From NCBI GenBank assembly GCA_000827265.1, contig KN834771.1:608708-672707 (forward strand): a stretch of 64,000 bases of DNA, read 5' to 3'. The notes beneath the pieces were generated by a model. The model did no database searches, had not been told where the DNA came from, and saw only the letters and a list, made by a program, of their open reading frames with translations. This stretch comes from Collybiopsis luxurians FD-317 M1 (taxonomy: Eukaryota > Basidiomycota > Agaricomycetes > Agaricales > Omphalotaceae). Shown piece after piece: positions 1 through 10,957 of this stretch. How positions within the stretch are numbered: the first letter of the stretch is position 1; every line of letters starts with the position of its first letter. A program made the position numbers and the translations under genes.

Positions 1-284
1 GTTAATATGACACTTGGGTACATCAACTAGACAAAGTATGTGACAAAAGGTGTGCATACTCGAGTCATATTGAAATATCGGATTCACAAGAAGACTCAGT
101 TACGCCGTAAGGTAAACGGCGAGGTCCTTATAATTGTTACGTAAGGGTTTCGTACGAAGCGCCCAAGGCGCCTACTTGACTCAACAGCCACTCAAAAGGT
201 AGCAAGTAACAAAATGTGAGCTGAACAGTCCTTTCAATAGGAAGTCCGGTCAATACGAGTCCATTACAAAAAAAAAATAAGCGT

Positions 285-2266
285 CTATAAAAGAAGAGAT
301 GAGCCCATCAAAGCTGATAACAGTCCCAGGGCAATAAAGAATGAACTATCTGGTTTCGTAGCCAGCGTCATTGCGGCGTTCTTATTCGAACTTGTCGAAC
401 TCGAGGTGTTGGAACTAGACGATCCGGACGATCCGGATGAGTTAGTAGTAATTGTACCCGAGATGTCTAGATAAATTATCAGTACCAAGTCGAAAACGAA
501 GCACAGATCGAAAAAAGTCACGCACATTGTTCGAAGGAGGGGAGGGAGTAATTGCTCTCGACGTAGGGCTGGGTTTTATTTAAGGCCACACCAATAGGAA
601 CAACGTATTTGAAAGCATCTTTGAGTTGAGGATACATCGATACGGCAGTTTGCATCGTAAAGTCTAGAAGAGTATTATGAAATCTCATCCTAAAAAAAAG
701 ATCTCAAGATCGGAGTCGGACTTACTGTTTAGCTCATGAGTTAGCATAATAGAGCCCCCCTTTGTGAAAGGAATTAGTTCAAACTAGGTATTTGAAAAAA
801 AATAGTACGTACAGAGCTGAACGTGCCATTCTCAGCCCTTTGAATGAAGTTGTCATAGTTTTGGTAAACCTGCTGCGCAGTAACGTTGCCTGTGGCTTGC
901 TCCCAATCGAAAGAATCATATTGCCAAATAATGGTGCGCAGGCCGAGACCTTCAGCAATAGCTCGGATTCGGTCATCAACATCTCCAAAGGGAGGCTGAA
1001 GGTGTGCCTTGTGAGCACATATGAATCACAATAAGAGATCGAGTGCACTTACTCTCCAGCATGTTACGGTGACCCCGAGAACAAGTTTGATCGCTTTAAT
1101 CTGCGCATTATTAGACTTATTGAAACAGATTTGAATAAAACATGTATACGGACGCCTGAAATATCCAGGGGTTAATGAGGTCCAATGAGAAGCCACGACG
1201 ACACTTACTGTAGTAGAGCTCGGCAAAAGCATCCGGGCTGGAGAAACCGGTCACTGTAAGTAGGTCAGTGTCAGTTGTCGCGTCGAACGTTGAGAAGAAG
1301 CTACACATACTGTAATGATGTGACCAAGTGTCTTCACAGGGATACACGAGTCAATATGGACCAACGTGATCGGTGACCGTAACTTACGTGCACAAATTTC
1401 ATGTCCTAGAAAGTAAAGTTTAATTGACCTGAGATCTCCGTCATCGAGTGAAACGCATACCCTCATCGATAGCCCGCATAGCTTCCAAGGGCCAATCGAG
1501 GACGTTACTTCCAATAAAGAACATGGCTTAAAACAAGATAAGAGATCAACACCAACTTCACTGATCTCATTTGCAAATTGTTACACTCACTAGCCTTCTG
1601 GTTTTGATCCTTCAAATAGTCATAGAAAGCATTATGCGAACAATTCGGGCCGTCATCGAAGCCATAGCCCATAGTGTCGGGCTGTAAAAATCATGTCATA
1701 ATCCGACCCTGCTGGCAAAGCTGGACAGGAGCTCACTTCCGGAACTGACGCAACGTCGGGAGGGAGGCCAGCCAGTTTTGGTGTTGTACACAAACTTCTT
1801 GTCCACCAACAGGCGGGATCCGAAGCAACATTGTAGGATGTGTCGTTCCAGTCTCCGAAGATATCTCCCTGTAAGTCATAAGAAACTCGTAAATCTACAG
1901 GATATGCAGGTAGACATACATGGGGAATGATATCGGTCGGGACAGACTTGGATATGTTAGCCCATGAATTGACCGCATCCGTGTCGTTGGCTAGAATCGT
2001 GGCGGGCTGCCAGATTGGAGGGAATTCGTTCAAAGCATTCGTTACCGCAGGCCAGCCATACGCCGTACACTCCACGGTGGGATCTGTAGTATATCTTGGG
2101 TTAGTTTATGTTCGGAAAAACAGACAAAACACGCGCCAGTTATTTGCGCTTCATCTCCTTCGCTTGTGACGACTCGTGCGTATACCACGTTGAACGGCAG
2201 GTTCAGGAACGCGACGGCTAGAGCCACTTCGGCAGTCCGGTGGGATGAGAGGACGGGAAACCACAT
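285..2266 (-). CDS. Chitin deacetylase, GPI-anchored, multi-exon (CE4 family)
   Basis: Secreted polysaccharide deacetylase that removes acetyl groups from cell-wall chitin to make chitosan. On the minus strand, conceptually spliced exons carry the CE4 (NodB) motifs in order: GYGFDDGPNCSHNAF (motif 1, metal-binding Asp), HTWSHHYMTGFSS (motif 2, metal-binding His pair), RPPFGDVDD (motif 3), DSFDWE (motif 4) and IMLTHEL (motif 5). Upstream lies the usual basidiomycete N-terminal region (ECTAYGWPAVTNAL, DPACWWTRSLCTTPK). The 3' exon is Ser/Thr-rich and ends in a hydrophobic tail, as expected for GPI attachment at the plasma membrane. The ATG at 2266 precedes a hydrophobic stretch that could be a signal peptide. 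I count about nine introns of 45-70 nt. The join after FAELYY (near 1211) to IKAIKLVLG (near 1107) cannot be kept in frame with consensus splice sites; see findings. Family and motif calls are firm; exon edges are not. Confidence 0.9.
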
Positions 2267-3795
2267 TGTGCAAATGGGAAAAGCTGAAGGAACGGAGGTC
2301 AGCGTTCGGGAGAGGTCAACGTGAGGGGAGACAAGAGATCAACTTTTGAACGCGTTGTTTTGAACCAAACGATAGGGCTTACCTAAAAGCGCTAACCCTC
2401 TCGAGAGGCTAATTGAAACACGTCAAAAATAGAGGAACGTAGCCCGGTGGTCTATTTTTACCTGCTCTAAAGGTTTGCAGGTTGTCTGCTCCGTCCACTT
2501 GCGGTCAATTCGTCCGCTGGGGGAAAAAGGGATGGCTCCCAGTATCCCAGGATACTTATAGATCCCTATAGTTTCTACTGAGGATAGGGCGAACAAAACT
2601 TCGATTTACGAAAAGGTGAGTAACGGAGGCGAAATGAAAAAAACGTACATGGAGCATTGGCTGACTCCAGCCCCGCAATATGCCATGATAGTTTACATAG
2701 TGATAATTTTTCTGCAATGCCACCCCTCTTCCACACCTGGGTATATCGGTTTGGTGAGCATCGGTTGCTGGTCTCCTAAGTATGCTTCCGAAACGTCGCA
2801 ATGACAGTGGAGATTGGGCGGCGTTTCGTCGATTCATTCTGAAAACGTCAGAACGCGCTGGGGCGAATAAAGATCGGCTTCAAAACCCGTCATGAGTAAG
2901 GTAAGTATGTATTGTTCGTCTGTCATAAAAGTGACTCTCCACAACTCCTAAAATTTAGCGATTTTTTGTCAAACTTGTTCAGTATGAACACGTTCGTAGA
3001 TTGAAATGATTCCTTTGCCGGTAAGATAAATCTTCCTCTGCCTCTCTCGCAAGTCTGGTTCTATACAGTACCAACGAGGCGCTATCCACTGGCATTTTCA
3101 CCTTTTCACTCGTGTTACTGTACCTGTCGCTGTCACGCCTGCTTAGGTCCACGAAGTTTAGGCATGGAGGTTCCGGAAAAAGAAAACAACATTCAATGAT
3201 TCATCATGTCGTTGTACCGGCGGGCAACTCTGACCGCGAGTTTAAAAATATAGATTTGATAGGGACCGGACAGCGTGGAGCGACCTAGGGCTGAAAGCCG
3301 AGAGTCGCCGGCTTAATCGGCACCGGCATCCTAGCCTTCGGCTTAATGTTGTAGAGAAGACTGGCAGCCTGCTTGTATGCCAAAATGTATTAACGGCTCA
3401 AGTAACAGCCAGAGGTGTATATTAGAAGCAGCCGAATAAACTTTACCATCTTTTCCACCGGTTACCTACCCTTTCTCTGCAAAATCCAGCGGATGAAGTA
3501 GACGCCATGCGCTCCTCCGTGAAGCAAGGAAAAGGAGATCAGTCAAGGCACATGGAGCTGATACTCCCGCGTAGGCTCCAATAAGACCGGCGGTAAGACT
3601 CCTAGTCAGTATCGAATGATCGTTCAGAGATCATTCATGTTCATCTTCAAATTGTGAAGGGCATGTTGATTCATGATTCAGGCGTCAGGGCTTAGTCCCA
3701 GAAGCTCGACAGACCATCATTTCGTGAAGTAGTAAGCGGTATGTTCATCTGATGAAGCGGCATTAGCTGGGAAGATGCGATAAAGACAGTATTAC
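2267..3795. other. Intergenic, no supported gene
   Basis: Short ORFs are present on both strands (for example 2556-2837 and 2616-2804), but none shows a recognisable domain, splice pattern or codon continuity. A small GC-rich stretch with repeated CGGC/GGCTTAAT words lies near 3300-3360. Nothing else is supported. Confidence 0.5.
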
Positions 3796-6695
3796 TTATG
3801 TACCTTGAGCGGAAGGATGCGAAGGATGCCCATACTCCAAGTCATCCTCAGCCAGGTCCAGGTCCGGATGGTTATCGTCAAACGCCGTCACACCCTGTTC
3901 CTGCAACGCTTGAGGGTAATACTCCTTGAATGGGTCCAGCTCCATATGCGTGCAGAGAAGCGGAAAATGCTCCTTTCCGGCAGAAAACTCACGAAACAAA
4001 CATTGCTGTGACTTTTGCTCTACCAAAATACCTTGAGATTCCGCTTCCGGAGGTGTTATTCCTCTTTTCCCGTCGAGCTCGAAATGGAATTCGAAGAACG
4101 GTTTTCCGTGCTGACTTAGACACGGGTGAATAAGGAGGAACAGCGTTGGTGGGGGCTGATCCTTGTCAAACGAGGGGAAATATCGAATGTTATGCTGAGT
4201 GCTGTACTCGGAAACTGAGATGAAGGTGAGAACCAAAATTCTATGGCTGACTCAACTAGATGACTCACGGTGTTCGAAACTGAGATGATGAGGATTCGCA
4301 GAAGTGTGATACATAATGGATATATCCACAGGTTCGTAGCTCTGTAAGAATAAAATGCTTGATATCGTTGTTACACCCGGAGCTATGGATATCCGAGCGC
4401 AATGAACTCGATGTGACTTCGGTTCTAAAACGATATCGAGCTCCGTCGCAGAAGAACTGAGGTCGTCATAGGTTGCCGTCACAGAAAAATTGATATGCGG
4501 TGTCCATCGAGCCCGTACAGACTTTGGTCCTTCGCAGCAGGTACAATAAAGAAAACCGAGATGGGCGTGGTAGTCGGTCAGAGGGTTCTCGAAAACCCGC
4601 CGGCGTTTAATGTTGAGAAAGGCGGCTCCTGAAGCGATGAAATCCCGCAGTACTTGCTGTCGATTGTTCAGCTTTTTGAGCCTGGCAGCAACCACATTCA
4701 AATCTCGGTCAAGGAGCTTTAGAGATACGGCGGCAGAAGTGAAGTCGACTCTTGGCCGGGTCACGGCAGTCCATCCAAGAAGCTTTACTTTTCCACCGGG
4801 TCCGATAAGGACAGACTCTGCAATCTGAGTGTAGAGGACATATATGATGATTGTAAACTAGGGAAGAACGATCCGGTACTCACCCGATTGCCTTCTTTGT
4901 TTCTTGCAGGATGCATACCCATATGCCGTGCCATGTACTTTCGCGCATCTTCTTCGACTAGGTTCTGTAAAAAAAACGGTTGATGGAGCAAGAGAGACTA
5001 AGGTTACACGATCACTCACTACTTTAAAAAGTAAAAGCGTTTTGGAAAGATCATCTTCATGGTCGTAATCAGGCCATGGGACGTATTCCTCGTCATCTAA
5101 ATGTAGGTAATCAATGATGGTGACATAGAAATAATGGGCCATAAACGTACGCTCTTCGAAGAACAATGATGGAGCATGTTTGAATTTAGTGAAGCCGACT
5201 AATTCGGGAAGGAAAGACATGCTAAGAGATGATAAACAGGTCAGGAAGCGTGGCATACACATTAGGATGGTATTTACCGTGTACTTGAATGTAACCGCAA
5301 GTGATCTTTAAACGCCTAGAAAAAGATAGTGTAAGCCGCCAGGCAATGAAACATAAGAACACGTTGACCTGAAACGCCGCATCTCTGTCCTCGGATTTAT
5401 CATGATTTGCGGCTTTGAATGTTCGTACTCTGTACCGTGCACCTCCGACCGTAGACGCTTGGTCGATGACAAGAACTTGAGGATTTGAACTCATCCATGA
5501 TCCCTCTCCTTCGTCACTGGAGAGGAGCATGTTCCGAGGTTTCCATTCGTTTTGTTTGAAAACTTGAAACTGAGGATGCGTTTAGTATCAAGTAATAGAT
5601 TCCTAACAAAAGGATCTCACATTCTCCTCATATTCTTCGAGGTCATCCTTGGGAGGCAAAGATATCGTCTGCTTTACAGTGTCTACGGCCTTTAACACTT
5701 CGTCATGTTGCCGAAGCACAAGTTGCTTTTGCTTGTTCAACGTATCTTCTAGCCAGGATTGATGGTGCCTTAAATCGTCGCTGGCCTGCATATGACGCTG
5801 TGTAGCGAGAATACCCTGTCCTCGAAGACCGTCTCTGATATGTTGGCCTTGTACTGCGAAAGCAGTCATAATATCAGATTGATTCTTGGTTATCAGCTGA
5901 GTCTGCCCTCGAGCCTTCTCGGCCAACATTTGGGACTGCTGATTTATCTGAACTACGCTGGAATGAGTCTCGTTTACGACTGCTACTTGATGTTCGAGCT
6001 GTTCATCCAATTTGGAGAGGTCGCTCTTCATGCTTGCATGTTGGACAAACGTAGCGGCGACCTATAATTGATTTAAACACGTTGTCATTTGCGGTACCCG
6101 GTTCTCTTACCAGGAGATTCAAACGGGCTTCGTCCAATCTTTGCTTCAGTCTAATAATTGCGTCGCTTACACTGTATGAACGTAGAAATTGCTTGATCCA
6201 TTTGTCGTTCCGCTGCCGTTGACTGTTAATCGTAGAAACGATATCTCGTAGTGATCTTTGATGATAGCTCTTCAGACGTGATGTCCTATTTTAGTTTCAA
6301 GAATGTGCTCACGCCTCAAACTCCTCCAGCAAGCCGTTCATACGAGAGCACATCTCTGCATCTGAATCCTCAACTACCTTCTGTATAACTTGTAGAATGG
6401 ATTTTACACGAGATAATAGTTCTTCGTAGTCTCCGCTGTTTTGATTTACTCTCTGAAATTTCATAAGTTTCATACGCTTTCGACAACCGTCTCAGGACAT
6501 TAAACTCACTTGAACACACTGCAGAAGGAGAGCCAATCCAGCGGCAACCCCTTGAATGTACGGGAACGGAACTACTTGGGTGGCGCATTGGATGGTAAGC
6601 GCCGAGTCGATAAGCCATCCCAGTACGTCGCTAGAAACCTTTGGCTTCGGAATGAAGTTGAGTCGCAGAAGCTTGCGCATACGAGGGGCGTGCAT
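3796..6695 (-). CDS. Putative HeLo/MLKL-like helical-bundle protein with possible kinase-like C-terminal region
   Basis: Multi-exon minus-strand gene. The first exons carry a hydrophobic helix pair (IQCATQVVPFPYIQGVAAG) followed by helices around SGDYEELLSRVKSILQVIQK, MCSRMNGLLEEFEA and QRNDKWIKQFLRSYS, ending in RLKQRLDEARLNLLVATFV. This order and spacing resembles the four-helix HeLo/MLKL N-terminal fold common in mushroom proteins. A long amphipathic coiled-coil region (5603-6031) follows. Later exons (5530 down to 4858) contain RYRVRTFKAA and FLPELVGFTKFKHAPSLFF, which loosely resemble a kinase N-lobe beta-3 lysine region, but I see no HRD or DFG motif. The 3' exons (4764-3796) are unrecognised and end acidic. 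Introns include GTGAGTTT...TTTCAG near 6510-6440 and GTAAATAC...TCTTAG near 5275-5223. Start chosen at the ATG at 6695; another 5' exon is possible. By analogy such domains act in membrane-associated regulated cell death, but that is inference. Confidence 0.5.
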
Positions 6696-7343
6696 GATGA
6701 GGGAAAGAAGCAGGTACCTCTTCAAACACGTTCGTGAGTGTTTTATTTCTATAACCTTGAGGCTCAGGGTTTCTGACCGATTTAGTGGCTAAAGGCCGTC
6801 GCGGTCCAGCCACCATCTCGTACATTTGATTGGTTGAATCCGATGATGCGTATCGTGCAACAAAGATTGACGGCCCATTTTAACGACCCTGAGGATTATC
6901 GACACCGCTGTGTAAAGCGCTGCTCTCTGGTTCAAACTGACGATCATGGAGTTTATTGCCATAAGCTGTAGCGAAAGGCTGAGTACTTGCGCGAGGGTCT
7001 GGTGAAACACAGCCAAGAACCTTTTCAAGAGCCATCGACAGTAGGGAATTACTATGAATCGCTCTGTCAAAGAGATAGCCATCGATGAACCTAGATTGTT
7101 TAGATGCGGTACCATCGGTGCTAAAATGATTGGTTGTTACTCTGCTTTAGCGCACATCCCACATTTAAAAGAATGGCGTTTCGAAATCATTCAAACCAAA
7201 CGGTGCACACATCCACCAGGCTTCATTAAGCGAATGGATAGCACCAATACAATGTTCAGTAGTTATCTTTGAATTAGTGCCAGCAACTATAAAGACAAGT
7301 TCTGGCAGTGAGCGTTTCAGAATTGGCCAAGTTAGTGCGAACT
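6696..7343. other. Short intergenic region, no supported gene
   Basis: It lies between the HeLo-like gene and the GNAT gene, both on the minus strand. Overlapping short ORFs in several frames (6789-7115, 7054-7272, 7165-7374) do not form a consistent coding path. It may contain a 5' exon of the downstream gene or the 3' UTR of the GNAT gene. Confidence 0.4.
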
Positions 7344-7988
7344 TTAAAGGCTCCCTAGAGAAACGCCACGACATACCTTTGCCTTTAAGAACTTTAGACC
7401 TAGCTCATTCACTTTTCCGCCTTCGAATGGCTCGAACCCAAACTTCTCATAAAAGGCTTTCACACCCAGATTCCTCGGATCCATCCCAAGAGTAACGCCT
7501 CCATCTGGGTCCCCTTTACGAAGCACCTCCACTATTCTCCCTATGAGTCTGCTGCCCCACCCTTGACGTTGATAAGGCTCAAGGATATTGATATGCATAT
7601 TAGCAGCGCCGAATGTAACCCTGGCGTCTGACTTGTTATGCATATTGCGAAATAGTTCCATAAACTCTCTATCAGCTGGTTTCTGGGCTAGTGAAGGGGG
7701 GTACTTCTCAGCAAGCACAGGCCACCAGTGTTCTGCAGCATAGCGTTCGAATTCTCTAGTGTCCTTCGCTGCGAGAGCATACCCCACAGTTTCCCCAGAG
7801 AGATCGTCTACCAACACAAAGCCGAAAGTGGTGGGAAGCTTGACGTACGGGACAGCATAAGTCAAGCCCGGAAGCTCCTTGAAATCGTGAAGATCTTCTG
7901 CAGATTGACCCCCTTTCGCAGTGAGCAAACAAATCCTGGATAATGCATCTGCATCGGATTCCCGAGCTTCTCGAATAGTCACTGTCAT
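7344..7988 (-). CDS. GNAT-family N-acetyltransferase
   Basis: Transfers an acetyl group from acetyl-CoA to an amine of unknown identity; probably soluble. The essentially single-exon ORF of 214 codons begins ITIREARES-style (TVTIREARESDADAL), the usual beta-1/alpha-1 start of GNAT proteins. The acetyl-CoA pyrophosphate-binding motif A is visible as INILEPYQRQGWGSRLIGR (Q-x-x-G-x-G/A type loop), followed by a motif B region GVKAFYEKFGFEPFE, the classic FYxKxGF near the C-terminus. The length fits a single GNAT domain with an insertion between beta-3 and motif A. The ATG at 7988 is the only sensible start. The last codons may be altered by an intron, because GTATGT follows the coding sequence KFLKAK near 7375. 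Substrate cannot be predicted. Confidence 0.85.
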   Translation of the reverse strand: MTVTIREARESDADALSRICLLTAKGGQSAEDLHDFKELPGLTYAVPYVKLPTTFGFVLVDDLSGETVGYALAAKDTREFERYAAEHWWPVLAEKYPPSLAQKPADREFMELFRNMHNKSDARVTFGAANMHINILEPYQRQGWGSRLIGRIVEVLRKGDPDGGVTLGMDPRNLGVKAFYEKFGFEPFEGGKVNELGLKFLKAKVCRGVSLGSL

Positions 7989-9272
7989 GATCTGAAGGTA
8001 TTTAAACTGTTAAAAGACGAAGCTGTAAATCGATTAAAACTTACCTTGCAGTTGGAAACCCTTAACGTTCAGATTCGACCAAAGTTGCCAGTTTGGTATG
8101 GGAGTAGTTGCGAGCCATGCGGTGCGACATTGGCGAAAGCTGTTGAGACGATGAGTCACCGCTTCACTCGGAGTCGAGCGCTCGAGCGACAGCAATGGGC
8201 GCCTAACTACCTTCTCTGCAACGTTCCTACTTCACATCACATTCATTGTCTTTGTTCTGTACCGCCATGTTCAAGCTATCTCTCGCAGAGGATCGATATA
8301 CCCGAAATAGAATTATTTTCATCAAAGTTTCTGGTCAGTCTATGGATTGATAGCTTGGTGGCAGTGTGAAAGGGCTGCGTATGTCTTTAACTCTTTCATT
8401 TTGCTGTATATTAGTACGATCATTTGAAGTCCCTGCAGGAGGCACTACATGGCGTTCTTGCCTTAATATGATATGGCAATCCCTTAGCAAACAAATGTAC
8501 CGAAGTGAAAGATACGGCTGTACCGCCGCTCCGGATCGTCTCTGTTCGGCGCGCCAGTATTACCCATGAGTCAAAACGCCGTCAGTCCCCTTCTTCCTTT
8601 CTCCTACGGTCGTAGGAAACTATCCTTACCAGTATTAGGCTGTAATAGGATTTCTGAGCACAAATCACGATCTAACAGCTATAATGCTCAAGACTTTTCG
8701 TCCCACTTCCATAAAACATAACGGCGGAACAACGAATCCTTAAATAACGGAAATCATTCATACCTTGAAAGGCGTGACCGACGTTATGCTTCTGATCAGA
8801 CTATTTGAGTCTAGCGTTGTTGGCTGAAGTCATCACCTGCGATACGCTAGGATCATCAGTAACAATCAATCCAAGGATCTCGTATTACCTTCAAGTCGCT
8901 TATGTACTCGTTTTGGGTGAGATATGCTCGACTTTCCATCAGAAAGCGCCATAAAAGATCTTCTAACATCTTCGTGTCTTAGATACGCAGGAGGGTCTCC
9001 TACGGAAACCTCTTTGAACCCCGTATCTAGATTAATCCGAGGACGTCTGAACCTACACTCTCCATGCTGTAATCGAAAATATTGGGCTTATTGGGCTCAC
9101 ATCATGCTGATATTTTAAACAACTGGCTGACGGGCACAATCCAGCAGGAAGGAAATGTTTAATGAAATCTGTTAACAGGAATCAATCTTTGATTTGACTG
9201 ACAGTATTCACCTGCCAACTGTGTGTATAAGTATGCATCGATGGGTCAATCAAGTACGCCTCCCCTCACTCC
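7989..9272. other. Intergenic region between divergently transcribed genes
   Basis: About 1.3 kb separates the start of the GNAT gene (minus) from the start of the DUF6534 gene (plus), so it should hold both promoters. ORFs at 8046-8369, 8366-8569 and 8924-9118 have no recognisable content and no splice-supported continuation. I see no repeats. Confidence 0.4.
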
Positions 9273-10957
9273 ATGTCTGACCTAGCCCTCCTGTAAGCAC
9301 GTTGTTGCCGATTTCCTCGTGAGCTTTCTGATCTTACAACTCAGACTTGGGCCGCTGCTGGTTGGCGCTTACCTCAATGCCATTTTATACGGGGTGGGTA
9401 CATCTTTCAGCCCATTTACAGTCCAGGATATTTGGACTTAAGATCGATAGGTTCTCGTCGTTCAAGTAAGCTGCTCGCTCTTTGGGACGCTCTAAGTTAT
9501 GAACAAACGCTCCTTCGATAGGCGTACAACTATTTTACTGTCTGTAAAAGGTGCGTCTAAGCTGGGCTTTGACAGGATGAGCTTGCCCTGATTTCGTCCA
9601 CAGAGACACAGTTGTGCTTCGATCTCTCGTATGGGAACTTTAAACAGTATTGATACCCAACTTACACCCATCTCAAGGTTGTCTTCATCTTGATTGCGGA
9701 AACCGTCAGTGTGTGGGCAGATTTTGCAGTTTTGTGGGAACCTCTGGTGACGGAGAACGGTAAGTCCTTGATTTGATAGGCTCATCTTCCCTGCTAACCG
9801 TCAGCAATATCATCAAGGCTCTGCTCGTGCGCTTGAAGTTTCTCCCGTGGGTCTACGAGCTGGTATGTATCTTCTCCTTGGGCTTTTGAAAACGATAATC
9901 TCATGGCCGGCTGTCCAGATCCGATAGTTACTGTGCGTAGCCGTTTGGAGTATCAAGTGCATCTAAACTCAATTCTAAATTGTTAAAGTCTGCTATCTCC
10001 ACCGCCGTCGAGATCTACATGGGTTTGCGAATTCGAAGGTTGACGTCTTCGCGTCTCCTGTTCGGCGTTATTGTGTTCTTTGCTGTCTCATCATTCGGTG
10101 ACTGCCACTCGCTTAATGACAGCCTTCGCTCTTACTCATCGTGTCTTCTTGCCATGAACAGTGGGCGGAATATCAAGTACCATCGTCCTCTCCATAGCAC
10201 CTTCTTACTCGGAATTTCCCCATCTCGACGGCCCAATATACACTTGGCTCCTCTCATCTGCTGTGGCAGATGTCATCATAGCCGTTTCACTCGTTACCTA
10301 TTTGGTGGGCAGTATTCCGTTTTCAATGGAGCAGCTGAATTTAACATTTTTGTTCAACATGAAGATGAAAAACAAAGGCAATTCTGTAGCCACGGATACA
10401 GTTCTGAAACGGATCATTCGCAGTATGTAGCTTTTTTGAATACGATCAATTCATACCAACTTACCCGTTTACCCTAGTGACAGTTCAAACTGGGGCCTTA
10501 ACCTCTGTCGCAGCCATTGCGGATTTCCTGACGTTTGCTTTCTCAGTACGTGACACACCGTGCTTGGCAAGCATCTAAGATACTCAACCGTACCTTCTCG
10601 GCAATTTTGATAGGAATCCACAGTGTATGTTTTACCAACTTGACATCAAGGCTGACTGGCTTGATACCTAACGCCCGTTGTTTGATTGCAGGCAATTCAT
10701 CTGGGACTTTTCTTTGGGAAAACTCTACACAATATCTCTTCTATCAGGGTGCGCTTCTATCACGTTGTGATACACCAATATCTGATCTTCCCCACAGCCT
10801 CAACGCTCGAATAAAATGGCAACAAATGCTTGAGCAGGAGGTCAACGATAGCTTTATTCAATTTGAAACTCGGACGATATCATCGCGCACTGAACCATCC
10901 GACGACTCATTCGTTCTACCAGAGCTTGGGGCTCGCTACAAGTTCTCTGAAGTGTAG
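9273..10957 (+). CDS. DUF6534-type multi-pass membrane protein, possibly disrupted
   Basis: Integral membrane protein of the large basidiomycete DUF6534 family; function unknown. The exon path starts at ATG 9273 (MSDLALL), with a 5' splice site at 9293 and 3' site at 9344, then LGPLLVGAYLNAILYG, the family signature of the first transmembrane helix. Later exons give VVFILIAETVSVWADFAVL, ISTAVEIYMGLRIRRLTS, WLLSSAVADVIIAVSLVTYL, TDTVLKRIIR, VTVQTGALTSVAAIADFL, HLGLFFGKLYTISLLS and SLNARIKWQ, all in family order. A hydrophilic tail follows, ending at 10957. Introns are about 50-70 nt. In the exon just before VVFILIAET, the reading frame that joins directly carries a TGA at 9651-9653, and I could not find the expected second-helix exon cleanly. 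The gene may have lost function, or I have missed a splice site. Confidence 0.78.
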
